Assembly: GCA_903846555.1 (NCBI GenBank)
Contig: CAINBI010000036.1
Location: forward strand, 1-32,532
Length of the DNA stretch: 32,532 nt
Direction: 5' to 3'
Source: an uncultured Pseudomonadota bacterium
GTDB taxonomy: Bacteria > Pseudomonadota > Gammaproteobacteria > Burkholderiales > Methylophilaceae
The translations under genes and the position numbers were made by a program. This document shows positions 1-7,457 of the stretch, piece by piece. How positions within the stretch are numbered: the stretch's first letter is position 1; each line of letters begins with the position of its first letter. The notes beneath the pieces were generated by a model. The model had not been told where the DNA came from. It did not search any database and saw nothing but the letters and a program-made list of their open reading frames with translations.

Positions 1-10
1 AACCCCAAGC

Positions 11-145
11 CTAAAAATGTGAAGCAGGGGTTCGCCGCACCACCCAATCTTCGTAATAAAGCGCCTGCATCTCTGGATATTTTGGCGCCATCTCTCCCTT
101 GGCGAGGATAAGCACAGCATTTAGCTGAATACCCCACTTAGTTAA
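11..145 (-). pseudogene. C-terminal remnant of an unidentified gene
   Basis: This open minus-strand frame of 44 codons ends in TAG at 11-13. It has no plausible start near its 5' end: the frame opens right after an in-frame stop at 146-148. The peptide is protein-like, ending in a stretch such as EDWVVRRTPASHF, rather than random. I do not recognise the family. Its 5' end falls at the point where the opposite-strand ATPase fragment begins, so it is read as the tail of a gene cut off by a rearrangement. It could also be a chance open frame; the short length limits certainty. Confidence 0.35.
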
Positions 146-236
146 TCATCAACTTGATCAAATTATTTCAGGGTTAAGTTCTGACAGCGTATCCCAACTA
201 AAACTTTCTATTGAAAAAAACAACTCTGCTATCAGT

Positions 237-1550
237 TTGTATCCTGAGTTGGCGGAAACTGGAGCAGTTGTAACACTTAAAGAAAAATTAACTACAGAAC
301 AATCTGCATTTAACCATTTACTCGAAAGTTACGAACAGGAAGTATCAAAAGTAATTGAATTGACTGAATCAGCCGCAAGAGCAAAAAAAATTGCACCTCA
401 TATTACATTGGCTGAGATTTCCGCACAAAGCATAAATGCACTATTAAGTTCGCTAATGGAAATATGTGACTCCTATAATCAGACATCAGCAAAGATTAAC
501 GCAGAAATATCTGCTTTTAAAGGCTCGCTGAATGACAGTGACATTAATCAGAAGCTTTTAAAGTTAAAAACTGATGAGGAAGCTGAAAGTTTAAAGCTAA
601 AACGTCTTGAGTTGACACCTCAGTGTAATGAATACAATTCACTAAGTACTGAAATATCAACCTTAGAGATTGATATACCAATATTGCAATTAGCTCTGAG
701 TACGCAACAAAGTCAATTTCTCGACATATATTTTGCTAAGTTGAATAAGCACTTTCGTGATTTTGGTAGCGAAAATTTTACATTAGAGAAGATTATTGAC
801 ACTAGTGGATATAAACCTGTTTACTATCTAAAAATCAAATTTCATGGCATTGATATTCCGGAAGCTGATTTAGATCGTGTTTTCAGCGAGTCGGACAGGA
901 GGGCGTTAGCCCTAGCTATTTTTGCGGCTTCTATCGATGCCATTTCGATCACAGACAAACCACTATCTATCGTTGTAATGGATGACCCTGTCACATCATT
1001 TGACAATCACAGAATGTCAGCAATTCACAGATACATTGTCAGTTTGAGTGATCAGGTTAGGCAAGTGATTATTTTGAGTCATTTTGAAGATGATATTGCT
1101 AGATTTCTACACACTTATAGAAACAATAAACCTGTAAAACTTTTGGAAATTAGAAATGAAAATGGTTCATCCAGCTTATCGGTGCCAAACGTTGAAGAGT
1201 TCTTACTTAATGATCACCAGAAAAAACGTGAATCCATATTTAAATTTGTTAGCAGTGAAGCGCAAACGTTCTCGGCAGGTGATTTGAGAGTGTTTTTGGA
1301 AGTAGAAATTGACAATCGTTTTGCTAAGCAAATCAGAGACAAAGAGATTGCAGAAAACAATCTTTCAGACAGAATAGATGCATTATTTAATCGGCGTGTT
1401 ATATCAGAAGACTTAAAAAATGAACTTCATGCATGGCGCGAAGATTTGAACCCAAACCACCACCGTTGGACTGATGCTGATATTGAAGATCAACGGAATA
1501 CAGCTCGTCGTTTTTTTGACTTTCTATATCAAAAGCTAATTCCCATTTAG
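237..1550 (+). pseudogene. AAA_13-like (RloC/PrrC-type) ATPase, N-terminal half missing
   Basis: The frame is open from 129 with no stop; the first usable start is TTG at 237, giving 437 residues. Visible are a coiled-coil-like region (residues about 15-165), an ABC-type signature FSESDRRALALAIFAA (216-231), a Walker B SIVVMDD (244-250) followed by the D-loop PVTSFD, and an H-switch ILSHFEDD (279-286). The Walker A P-loop that must precede the coiled coil is absent, and the preceding 236 bases cannot hold it. ATPases of this group, including the anticodon nucleases PrrC and RloC, are often encoded within type I restriction loci, which fits hsdR downstream. The C-terminal domain (about 340-437) has LNPNHHRW, but I cannot assign a nuclease triad. 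The gene is more A+T-rich than hsdR. As it stands it should not bind ATP normally, so it is called a truncated gene. Confidence 0.7.
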
Positions 1551-1602
1551 TCAATATGAATAAACTCATCAATTTAGTATTTAAAACACCTTATGCTTTT
1601 CT

Positions 1603-1640
1603 AAAATTCTAGAAAAAAAATATACTTTTTCTAGAATTTT
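1603..1640. promoter_or_regulatory. Paired-palindrome inverted repeat, candidate AbiEi operator
   Basis: Two 15-base arms (1603-1617 and 1626-1640) are perfect reverse complements around an 8-base centre. Each arm contains the palindrome TTCTAGAA (1607-1614 and 1629-1636), with centres 22 bases apart, about two helical turns. The structure ends 15 bases before the abiEi GTG. AbiEi-type antitoxins are known to repress their own operons by binding inverted repeats upstream, so an operator is the preferred reading. A terminator for the ATPase fragment is an alternative, but the stem is A+T-rich and would be weak. Confidence 0.6.
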
Positions 1641-1655
1641 TATTATATTAACTAC

Positions 1656-2285
1656 GTGAAAAACATATCAGAATCAATATTTTACTTTATTACTGGTCAT
1701 GGTAGGGGGTGGGCATTCTCATCTAGTGATTTGGCTGGCCGTTTTGCGCGCCAACAAATTGATAATGCACTCTCTGATTTAGCAGAGGCTAATAAAATCA
1801 GACGCATTGCGCGCGGCTTGTATGATTACCCACGCTTTAGCGATTTATTACAAAAAACGTTATCGCCTGACATTGATCATGTAGCCAATGCCTACGCCCG
1901 CAAGTTTAAATGGCGCATTGAGGTTTCTGGTGAATCAGCCCTTAATTTACTGGGGCTTTCTACACAAATACCCGCGCAGTATGTTTACCTGAGTGACGGT
2001 CCAAGCAAAAGCTATGATGTTATGGGTGTACAACTAAGCTTTAAAAAATCCACCTTAAAAGACATTGGCTTTAAACACCGCGAAAGCACCCTAATTGTGC
2101 AAGCGCTTAAAGCCTTGGGTAAAGAGCATTTAAATGCTGAGTTGTTTGCAAAAATACGCGCGCAAATTGCTAAAGAAAGTTTTGCCAAGATTTTGCGCGA
2201 TACGCAAGGTAGCACGGGTTGGATTTATGAGGCTATCAAGCAAATATGCCAAGATGGCACTTCGAAGGAAAATCTGAATGGATAA
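1656..2285 (+). CDS. AbiEi-family antitoxin / DUF6088 transcriptional regulator
   Basis: A 209-residue protein with an N-terminal winged-helix region (about residues 15-60) containing the family-like RRIARGLYDYP segment, followed by the domain typical of DUF6088/AbiEi antitoxins (GESALNLLGLSTQIPAQYVYLSDG). In type IV AbiE systems this protein represses the operon and counteracts the AbiEii nucleotidyltransferase without forming a stable complex with it. The start is a GTG at 1656 without a clear Shine-Dalgarno, directly behind the paired palindrome. The 3' end overlaps the toxin gene by 8 bases, as expected for translational coupling. Family assignment is firm; regulation is inferred from the upstream repeat. 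Confidence 0.8.
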   Translation: MKNISESIFYFITGHGRGWAFSSSDLAGRFARQQIDNALSDLAEANKIRRIARGLYDYPRFSDLLQKTLSPDIDHVANAYARKFKWRIEVSGESALNLLGLSTQIPAQYVYLSDGPSKSYDVMGVQLSFKKSTLKDIGFKHRESTLIVQALKALGKEHLNAELFAKIRAQIAKESFAKILRDTQGSTGWIYEAIKQICQDGTSKENLNG

Positions 2286-3267
2286 AGTGGCTCATCTTTC
2301 AGCGGCTGAACGTAGCGAGTTATTTAGTGAAACAGCAACTGCCATGCGCACAACACCTGCCATTGTTGAAAAAGACTTTTGGGTGGTGTGGGTATTGGCT
2401 AGAGTATTCACTAATACTGATTTAGCCAAGATTTTGAAGTTTAAAGGCGGCACCAGCTTATCCAAAGTGTTTGGCTTAATCGGTCGATTCTCAGAGGACA
2501 TAGACCTGATCTTAGATTGGCGTGAAGTGGTGGAAGATGATCCAGATGCTGAGCGCAGTAAAACACAACAAATGAAGTTCAATGAAGCGACCAATGCCGA
2601 AGCTATAAGCTACATTGATAAGGTGTTATTGCCGCAGGTGCGGCAAAGTGTAGGCGATTTTTGCGCATGCAGTATTGATACAACTAACCCTCACGCGATT
2701 AATATTCGTTACCCTGCTGCGTTTGGTGATGCTTATTTACGTCCAGAGATATTGTTGGAAATCGGCCCGTTAGCTTCTTGGTTGCCTTCTGATGTATTTG
2801 CAATTCAACCTTATGCGGCACAACATTTTGCGCATGTGTTTGAAAAACCTAGCTGCGATGTGCCGACCATATTAGTCGAGCGCACATTTTGGGAGAAGGC
2901 TACGATTCTGCATCAAGAGGCGCATCGTGCAGAAGATAAACCGATGCCACCAAGATATTCACGCCATTATTATGATTTGGCGCGCTTGGCTTTAGCTGAC
3001 GTAAAACATATCGCATTAACTGATTTGGAAATGTTAGCAGCGGTTGTGGCATTTAAACAAAGGTTTTATCCAAGTGCATGGGCGCAGTATGAACTGGCAA
3101 AACCACCCTATTTAAGATTGATTCCGCCAGAGGCTAGAATAAGTGAGTTAGCAAAAGATTATCAAGCCATGCAAAACATGATTTTTGATAAGCCATTGAG
3201 CTTTGATGAAGTGATGCACACGCTGACAAGCCTAGAAAATGAAATCAACGCATTAGGAAACATTTAA
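2278..3267 (+). CDS. AbiEii/AbiGii-family nucleotidyltransferase toxin
   Basis: A 329-residue protein with the nucleotidyltransferase signature KGGTSLSKVFGLIGRFSEDIDL (GGTSL at 57-61, S72, D74, D76), the metal-binding motif of the DNA polymerase beta-like fold used by AbiEii toxins. A second conserved block, VERTFWEKATILHQEAHR followed by RYSRHYYDLARL, lies at about residues 200-240 and matches the family's C-terminal motifs. AbiEii-type toxins modify cellular RNA (tRNA in characterised relatives) and cause reversible growth arrest; the exact target here is unknown. ATG at 2278 is preceded by AAGGA (2265-2269). The stop shares one base with the hsdR start (TAATG). All motif residues are intact, so it is probably active. 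Confidence 0.85.
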   Translation: MDKVAHLSAAERSELFSETATAMRTTPAIVEKDFWVVWVLARVFTNTDLAKILKFKGGTSLSKVFGLIGRFSEDIDLILDWREVVEDDPDAERSKTQQMKFNEATNAEAISYIDKVLLPQVRQSVGDFCACSIDTTNPHAINIRYPAAFGDAYLRPEILLEIGPLASWLPSDVFAIQPYAAQHFAHVFEKPSCDVPTILVERTFWEKATILHQEAHRAEDKPMPPRYSRHYYDLARLALADVKHIALTDLEMLAAVVAFKQRFYPSAWAQYELAKPPYLRLIPPEARISELAKDYQAMQNMIFDKPLSFDEVMHTLTSLENEINALGNI

Positions 3268-6200
3268 TGTCTGTAAAGCTCACTGAATCAGAAATCGAAA
3301 CTCTCGCCATTGAGCGCCTGCAAGCAATTGGCTTTGATTACGTCTACGGGCCCGACATTGCGCCAGATGCAGCAAAACCAGAGCGTGAAAGCTTTGCCGA
3401 TGTATTGTTACTGAATCGTTTACGTAAAGCCGTTGCTCGCATTAACCCCACCCTGCCAACTGCTGCATTAGATGAAGCGATTAAAACCATACAACGCATT
3501 AGTTCGCCAGAGTTATTAGCTAACAATGAAGCGTTTCATCGCTTTATGACTGAGGGCGTGAATGTGAGCTATCAAAAAGATAGCAACACACGCGGTGATT
3601 TAGTTTGGCTGATTGATTTTGCTAACCCTGATAACAACGAATTTGTTGTGGCCAACCAGTTCACCATTATTGAAAACAACCAAAACAAACGCCCTGACAT
3701 TATTTTGTTTGTGAATGGCTTGCCATTAGTCGTTATCGAACTCAAAAATGCCGCTGATGAAAATACCACACTCACTTCTGCCTATCGACAATTAGAAACC
3801 TATAAACAAGCGATACCAAGCTTATTTACCTATAACGGCTTTGTCGTGATTTCAGATGGATTAGAAGCCAAAGCCGGCAGTATTTCCGCAGGTCTAAGCC
3901 GCTTTATGGCTTGGAAGAGTGCAGATGGCAAGGGCGAGGCTTCTCACTTGATTAGCCAGCTAGAAACTCTGATTAATGGCATGTTAAACAAAGCCACGTT
4001 ACTAGATTTAATTCGCCACTTTATCGTTTTTGAAAAGTCTTCCAAAGAAGATTCCGTTACTAAACAAATTAGCATTAGCACCGTTAAAAAGTTGGCGGCT
4101 TACCATCAATATTACGCAGTGAATGCAGCCGTAATTTCTACACTACGCGCATCTGCAGAGGCCGCAGGCGTGGCGCAAACGCCAGCCAGTTACGGCTTAA
4201 GCGATGTGCGCACCCAACCAAAAGGGGATCGCAAGGCTGGCGTGGTGTGGCATACCCAAGGCAGTGGTAAATCACTCAGCATGGTGTTTTACACGGGCAA
4301 GATTGTATTAGCCTTGGATAACCCAACCATTGTGGTGATTACCGACCGCAACGACTTAGATGATCAATTGTTTGATACCTTTGCCGCTTCTAGTCAATTA
4401 TTGCGCCAAGAACCCAGGCAGGTAGAAGATCGGCAGCAACTTAAAGAGTTACTCAAAGTCGCTTCTGGCGGCGTGATTTTTACCACCATCCAAAAGTTTC
4501 AGCCTGAAGAAGGCAATGTGTACGAAACATTATCTGAACGCAGAAATATTGTGGTGATTGCAGATGAAGCGCATCGCACCCAATATGGCTTCAAAGCCAA
4601 AACAATCGATGATAAGAACGAAGCTGGTGAAGTGATTGGGCAAAAAACTGTGTACGGCTTTGCTAAGTACATGCGCGATGCTTTGCCCAATGCCACGTAC
4701 TTAGGCTTTACAGGTACGCCGATTGAAAGCACCGATGTGAATACGCCAGCGGTGTTTGGCAATTATGTGGATATTTATGATATTGCCCAGGCTGTAGAAG
4801 ATGGCGCAACGGTGCGCATTTATTATGAGAGTCGATTAGCTAAAGTACAACTGTCTGATGAAGGCAAAAAATTAGTTGCTGAGTTAGATGAAGAACTCGA
4901 TCAAGACGAGCTCACCGAAACACAAAAAGCCAAAACACGCTGGACGCAAATTGAAGCCTTAATCGGTAGTGAAAAGCGCATCCAAAATATTGCGCAAGAT
5001 ATTGTGAAGCACTTTGAGCAACGCCAAGAAGTGTTTTCAGGTAAAGGCATGATAGTTAGTATGTCACGCCGCATTGCTGCAGCGCTATATGCTGAAATCA
5101 TCCAGATTAAACCTGAGTGGCATTCAGATGATTTAAACAAAGGCGCTATCAAGGTGGTTATGACAGCAGCATCTAGCGATGGCCCTCAACTTGCCAAACA
5201 CCATACAACGAAGCAACAGCGCCGAAATCTTGCTGAGCGCATGAAAGACCCTGACGATGAATTAAAACTCGTTATCGTGCGGGATATGTGGCTGACAGGC
5301 TTTGATGCACCGAGTATGCATACGCTTTATATCGACAAGCCTATGAAAGGTCACAATCTGATGCAGGCAATTGCACGGGTGAACCGTGTGTATAAAGATA
5401 AGCCTGGTGGTTTGGTGGTGGATTATTTAGGTATTGCTGCCGATTTAAAACAAGCGCTGTCGTTCTATTCAGATGCTGGTGGCAAAGGCGACCCAGCTGA
5501 GACGCAAGAACAAGCTGTAGAGATGATGCTCGAGAAACTGGAAGTTGTAGCGAATATGTATCACGGCTTTGCTTATAAAGAATACTTCTCGGCTGATACC
5601 TCTAAAAAACTATCACTGATATTAGCGGCCGAAGAGCATATTCTCGGTATAGAAGATGGTAAAAAGCGCTATATCAATGAAGTAACAATGCTTTCACAAA
5701 CTTTTGCCATTGCCATTCCCCATGAGCAAGCGATGGATGCCAAAGACACCGTCGCTTTTTTTCAGGCGGTAAAGGCACGCCTTGCCAAATTTGACGGCAC
5801 TGGTGCAGGTAAAACCAATGAGGAAATTGAAACTACTATTCGCCAAGTAATAGACCAAGCCTTGGTTTCAGAGCAAGTGATTGATGTGTTTGATGCTTCA
5901 GGCATTAAAAAACCGGATATTTCTATTTTGAGTGATGAGTTTTTAATGGAACTCAAAAATCATGAGCACAAAAACATTGCGCTAGAAGTACTTAAAAAAC
6001 TTCTCAATGAAGAAATTAAAGTACGTGAGCGTTTAAATGTAGTGCAAAGCCGTAGCTTGATGGAAATGCTACAAAACTCGATTAAGCGTTACCAAAACAA
6101 AATCATTACTGCTGCTGAATTGATGGATGAGTTAATCAAAGTCAGCAAAGAAATTGTGCATGGTGACAGTGAAGCTGAAAGATTAAAACTAAATCCGCTT

Positions 6201-6476
6201 GAGTTTGCTTTTTATACTGCTGTTGCCAATAACGACAGTGCTCGTGAACTTATGCAACAAGACAAGCTTCGAGAGCTTGCTGTGGTATTGCTTCAACGAG
6301 TACGTGAAAATGCCAGTATAGATTGGACTATTAAAGAGAGCGTGAAAGCGAAGCTTAAAGTCATTGTAAAACGTACACTCAGACAATTCGGCTATCCGCC
6401 TGATATGGAAATATTGGCGACTGAAACAGTATTGAAGCAGGCTGAGCTGATTGCGAGTGAGCTAGCTTTCCATTGA
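3267..6476 (+). CDS. hsdR: Type I restriction enzyme R subunit (HsdR)
   Basis: A 1069-residue translocase/endonuclease subunit. It contains the PD-(D/E)xK nuclease site RPDIILFVNGLPLVVIELK (D144, E158, K160), a helicase core with Walker A TQGSGKS (330-336), DEAH-type ADEAHRTQYG, motif III LGFTGTPI, and motifs V/VI GFDAPSMHTLYIDKP and QAIARVNRV near residues 675-710, then the long helical C-terminus that docks on the methylase. Length and motifs are normal for the family. ATG at 3267 overlaps the toxin stop by one base and has AGGAA at 3255-3259. HsdR cleaves only when bound to HsdM2HsdS; neither partner is in the window, and the upstream place where they often lie is occupied by a rearrangement junction. 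It is either orphaned or served by methylase genes elsewhere. Confidence 0.92.
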   Translation: MSVKLTESEIETLAIERLQAIGFDYVYGPDIAPDAAKPERESFADVLLLNRLRKAVARINPTLPTAALDEAIKTIQRISSPELLANNEAFHRFMTEGVNVSYQKDSNTRGDLVWLIDFANPDNNEFVVANQFTIIENNQNKRPDIILFVNGLPLVVIELKNAADENTTLTSAYRQLETYKQAIPSLFTYNGFVVISDGLEAKAGSISAGLSRFMAWKSADGKGEASHLISQLETLINGMLNKATLLDLIRHFIVFEKSSKEDSVTKQISISTVKKLAAYHQYYAVNAAVISTLRASAEAAGVAQTPASYGLSDVRTQPKGDRKAGVVWHTQGSGKSLSMVFYTGKIVLALDNPTIVVITDRNDLDDQLFDTFAASSQLLRQEPRQVEDRQQLKELLKVASGGVIFTTIQKFQPEEGNVYETLSERRNIVVIADEAHRTQYGFKAKTIDDKNEAGEVIGQKTVYGFAKYMRDALPNATYLGFTGTPIESTDVNTPAVFGNYVDIYDIAQAVEDGATVRIYYESRLAKVQLSDEGKKLVAELDEELDQDELTETQKAKTRWTQIEALIGSEKRIQNIAQDIVKHFEQRQEVFSGKGMIVSMSRRIAAALYAEIIQIKPEWHSDDLNKGAIKVVMTAASSDGPQLAKHHTTKQQRRNLAERMKDPDDELKLVIVRDMWLTGFDAPSMHTLYIDKPMKGHNLMQAIARVNRVYKDKPGGLVVDYLGIAADLKQALSFYSDAGGKGDPAETQEQAVEMMLEKLEVVANMYHGFAYKEYFSADTSKKLSLILAAEEHILGIEDGKKRYINEVTMLSQTFAIAIPHEQAMDAKDTVAFFQAVKARLAKFDGTGAGKTNEEIETTIRQVIDQALVSEQVIDVFDASGIKKPDISILSDEFLMELKNHEHKNIALEVLKKLLNEEIKVRERLNVVQSRSLMEMLQNSIKRYQNKIITAAELMDELIKVSKEIVHGDSEAERLKLNPLEFAFYTAVANNDSARELMQQDKLRELAVVLLQRVRENASIDWTIKESVKAKLKVIVKRTLRQFGYPPDMEILATETVLKQAELIASELAFH

Positions 6477-6714
6477 TTATATTGATATGCCTGAGTTCAC
6501 AGAAAAAATAATCATTAAATGCTTTAGATTTTATGCCGCAGAGGACTGGCTAAGTGGATAATTTATCACTGCCACAAAGGTAACTAAATGAATATACAAG
6601 TGGTAAGAAATTTTGTGTAAGTAGTTTTTTTCTGCATCTTAGGGACTATAACCAATCCGCACTTACATCCACCTTAATTGCCTAATCTGTTGAAGTTGGA
6701 TTTAGAACTTGAAT
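6477..6714. other. Gene-free spacer between hsdR and the integrative module
   Basis: These 238 A+T-rich bases separate the convergent ends of hsdR and the repressor gene. The only open frame is a 24-codon ATG frame at 6487-6561, without a recognisable product. I see no hairpin with a T-run strong enough to call a terminator and no copy of the tRNA-Val 3' end, so this is not an obvious attachment site. The left boundary of the integrative module is therefore undetermined. Confidence 0.5.
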
Positions 6715-7353
6715 TTATTGAAGTTTATCTTCGTTTAATAGCCATGCTGACACTTCATCCTCTTTAATAAAATTCCAAGTCAACCAAGCTGAATTGGGGG
6801 GGCTGTCACCATTCTCAACATCAAAATACTCCCGTATTTTAGAAATATCAATCATTCCACCACATGTTCTCTCGTCTGGATCGATAAATTTTTCTGTCAA
6901 TGTGATTGCCATCGCAATGATATTTAAATCATCATATCCAAATTCCACAAGATTATTTATGGATTTCTCAAAACTTGCCAATGCGGCTTTTCTTGATCTC
7001 GACTCGGATTTATTCAACAAGTTTAGATCGTTGCGTTCTTCATCAATTCCAAGTAGTTGATAACATTCATCCCACTCTAGTATTGAAGTAACTGCTGGGG
7101 TAATCCACCCATTAACTTTAGCATACTTAGCCAATTGTAGTTGTCGAGCCTTACCCATACTTTTGCTTCCATTAACATAACTGGAAATCTGCTTATCAGT
7201 ACATTCAAAAATTTTGGACAGCTTATTGGCTAACTCGCTATTAGATAATCCTGTTTTTTCTTTGATTTGCCGCATCAGCCCAGATGCTGATTTGTCACAA
7301 CCATTATCAATATAAGATTCTTGTGGAAATTTTTCATCCAATTCTTGTTGCAT
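6715..7353 (-). CDS. Phage-type HTH transcriptional regulator
   Basis: A 212-residue protein. Residues about 25-80 look like a Cro/CI-type helix-turn-helix (GLSNSELANKLSKIFECTDK, then QISSYVNGSKSMGKARQLQL). The rest is acidic and unassigned. It lies divergently from the primase gene across a 104-base intergenic region, the usual place for the lysogeny repressor of a phage-like element. The likely role is keeping the primase-to-integrase genes off and controlling its own transcription; this is inferred from position and fold. ATG at 7353 is used. There is no LexA-like protease motif that I can identify, so the induction mechanism is unknown. Confidence 0.7.
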   Translation of the reverse strand: MQQELDEKFPQESYIDNGCDKSASGLMRQIKEKTGLSNSELANKLSKIFECTDKQISSYVNGSKSMGKARQLQLAKYAKVNGWITPAVTSILEWDECYQLLGIDEERNDLNLLNKSESRSRKAALASFEKSINNLVEFGYDDLNIIAMAITLTEKFIDPDERTCGGMIDISKIREYFDVENGDSPPNSAWLTWNFIKEDEVSAWLLNEDKLQ

Positions 7354-7457
7354 AGTAGCCTCAACTATTTACGAACGGAAATACGTTCTATTTTTGGGGG
7401 ATACCTAAATTTTAGCTATTTGTAAACTGAGAAGCAATATTTAACAAGGGCGAAAAA
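7354..7457. promoter_or_regulatory. Divergent promoter/operator region of the integrative module
   Basis: A 104-base A+T-rich region between the divergent repressor and primase genes. It contains an inverted repeat GAACG (7373-7377) / CGTTC (7384-7388) with a 6-base spacer, close to the repressor start, a plausible repressor half-site pair. AAGGG at 7446-7450 is the Shine-Dalgarno for the primase ATG at 7458. No strong -10/-35 pair stands out by eye. Confidence 0.4.

Noticed and set aside
237-1550. Calling the ATPase an anticodon nuclease (PrrC or RloC) outright
   Set aside because: The ATPase signature fits, but the nuclease triad cannot be placed with confidence and the N-terminal half is missing.
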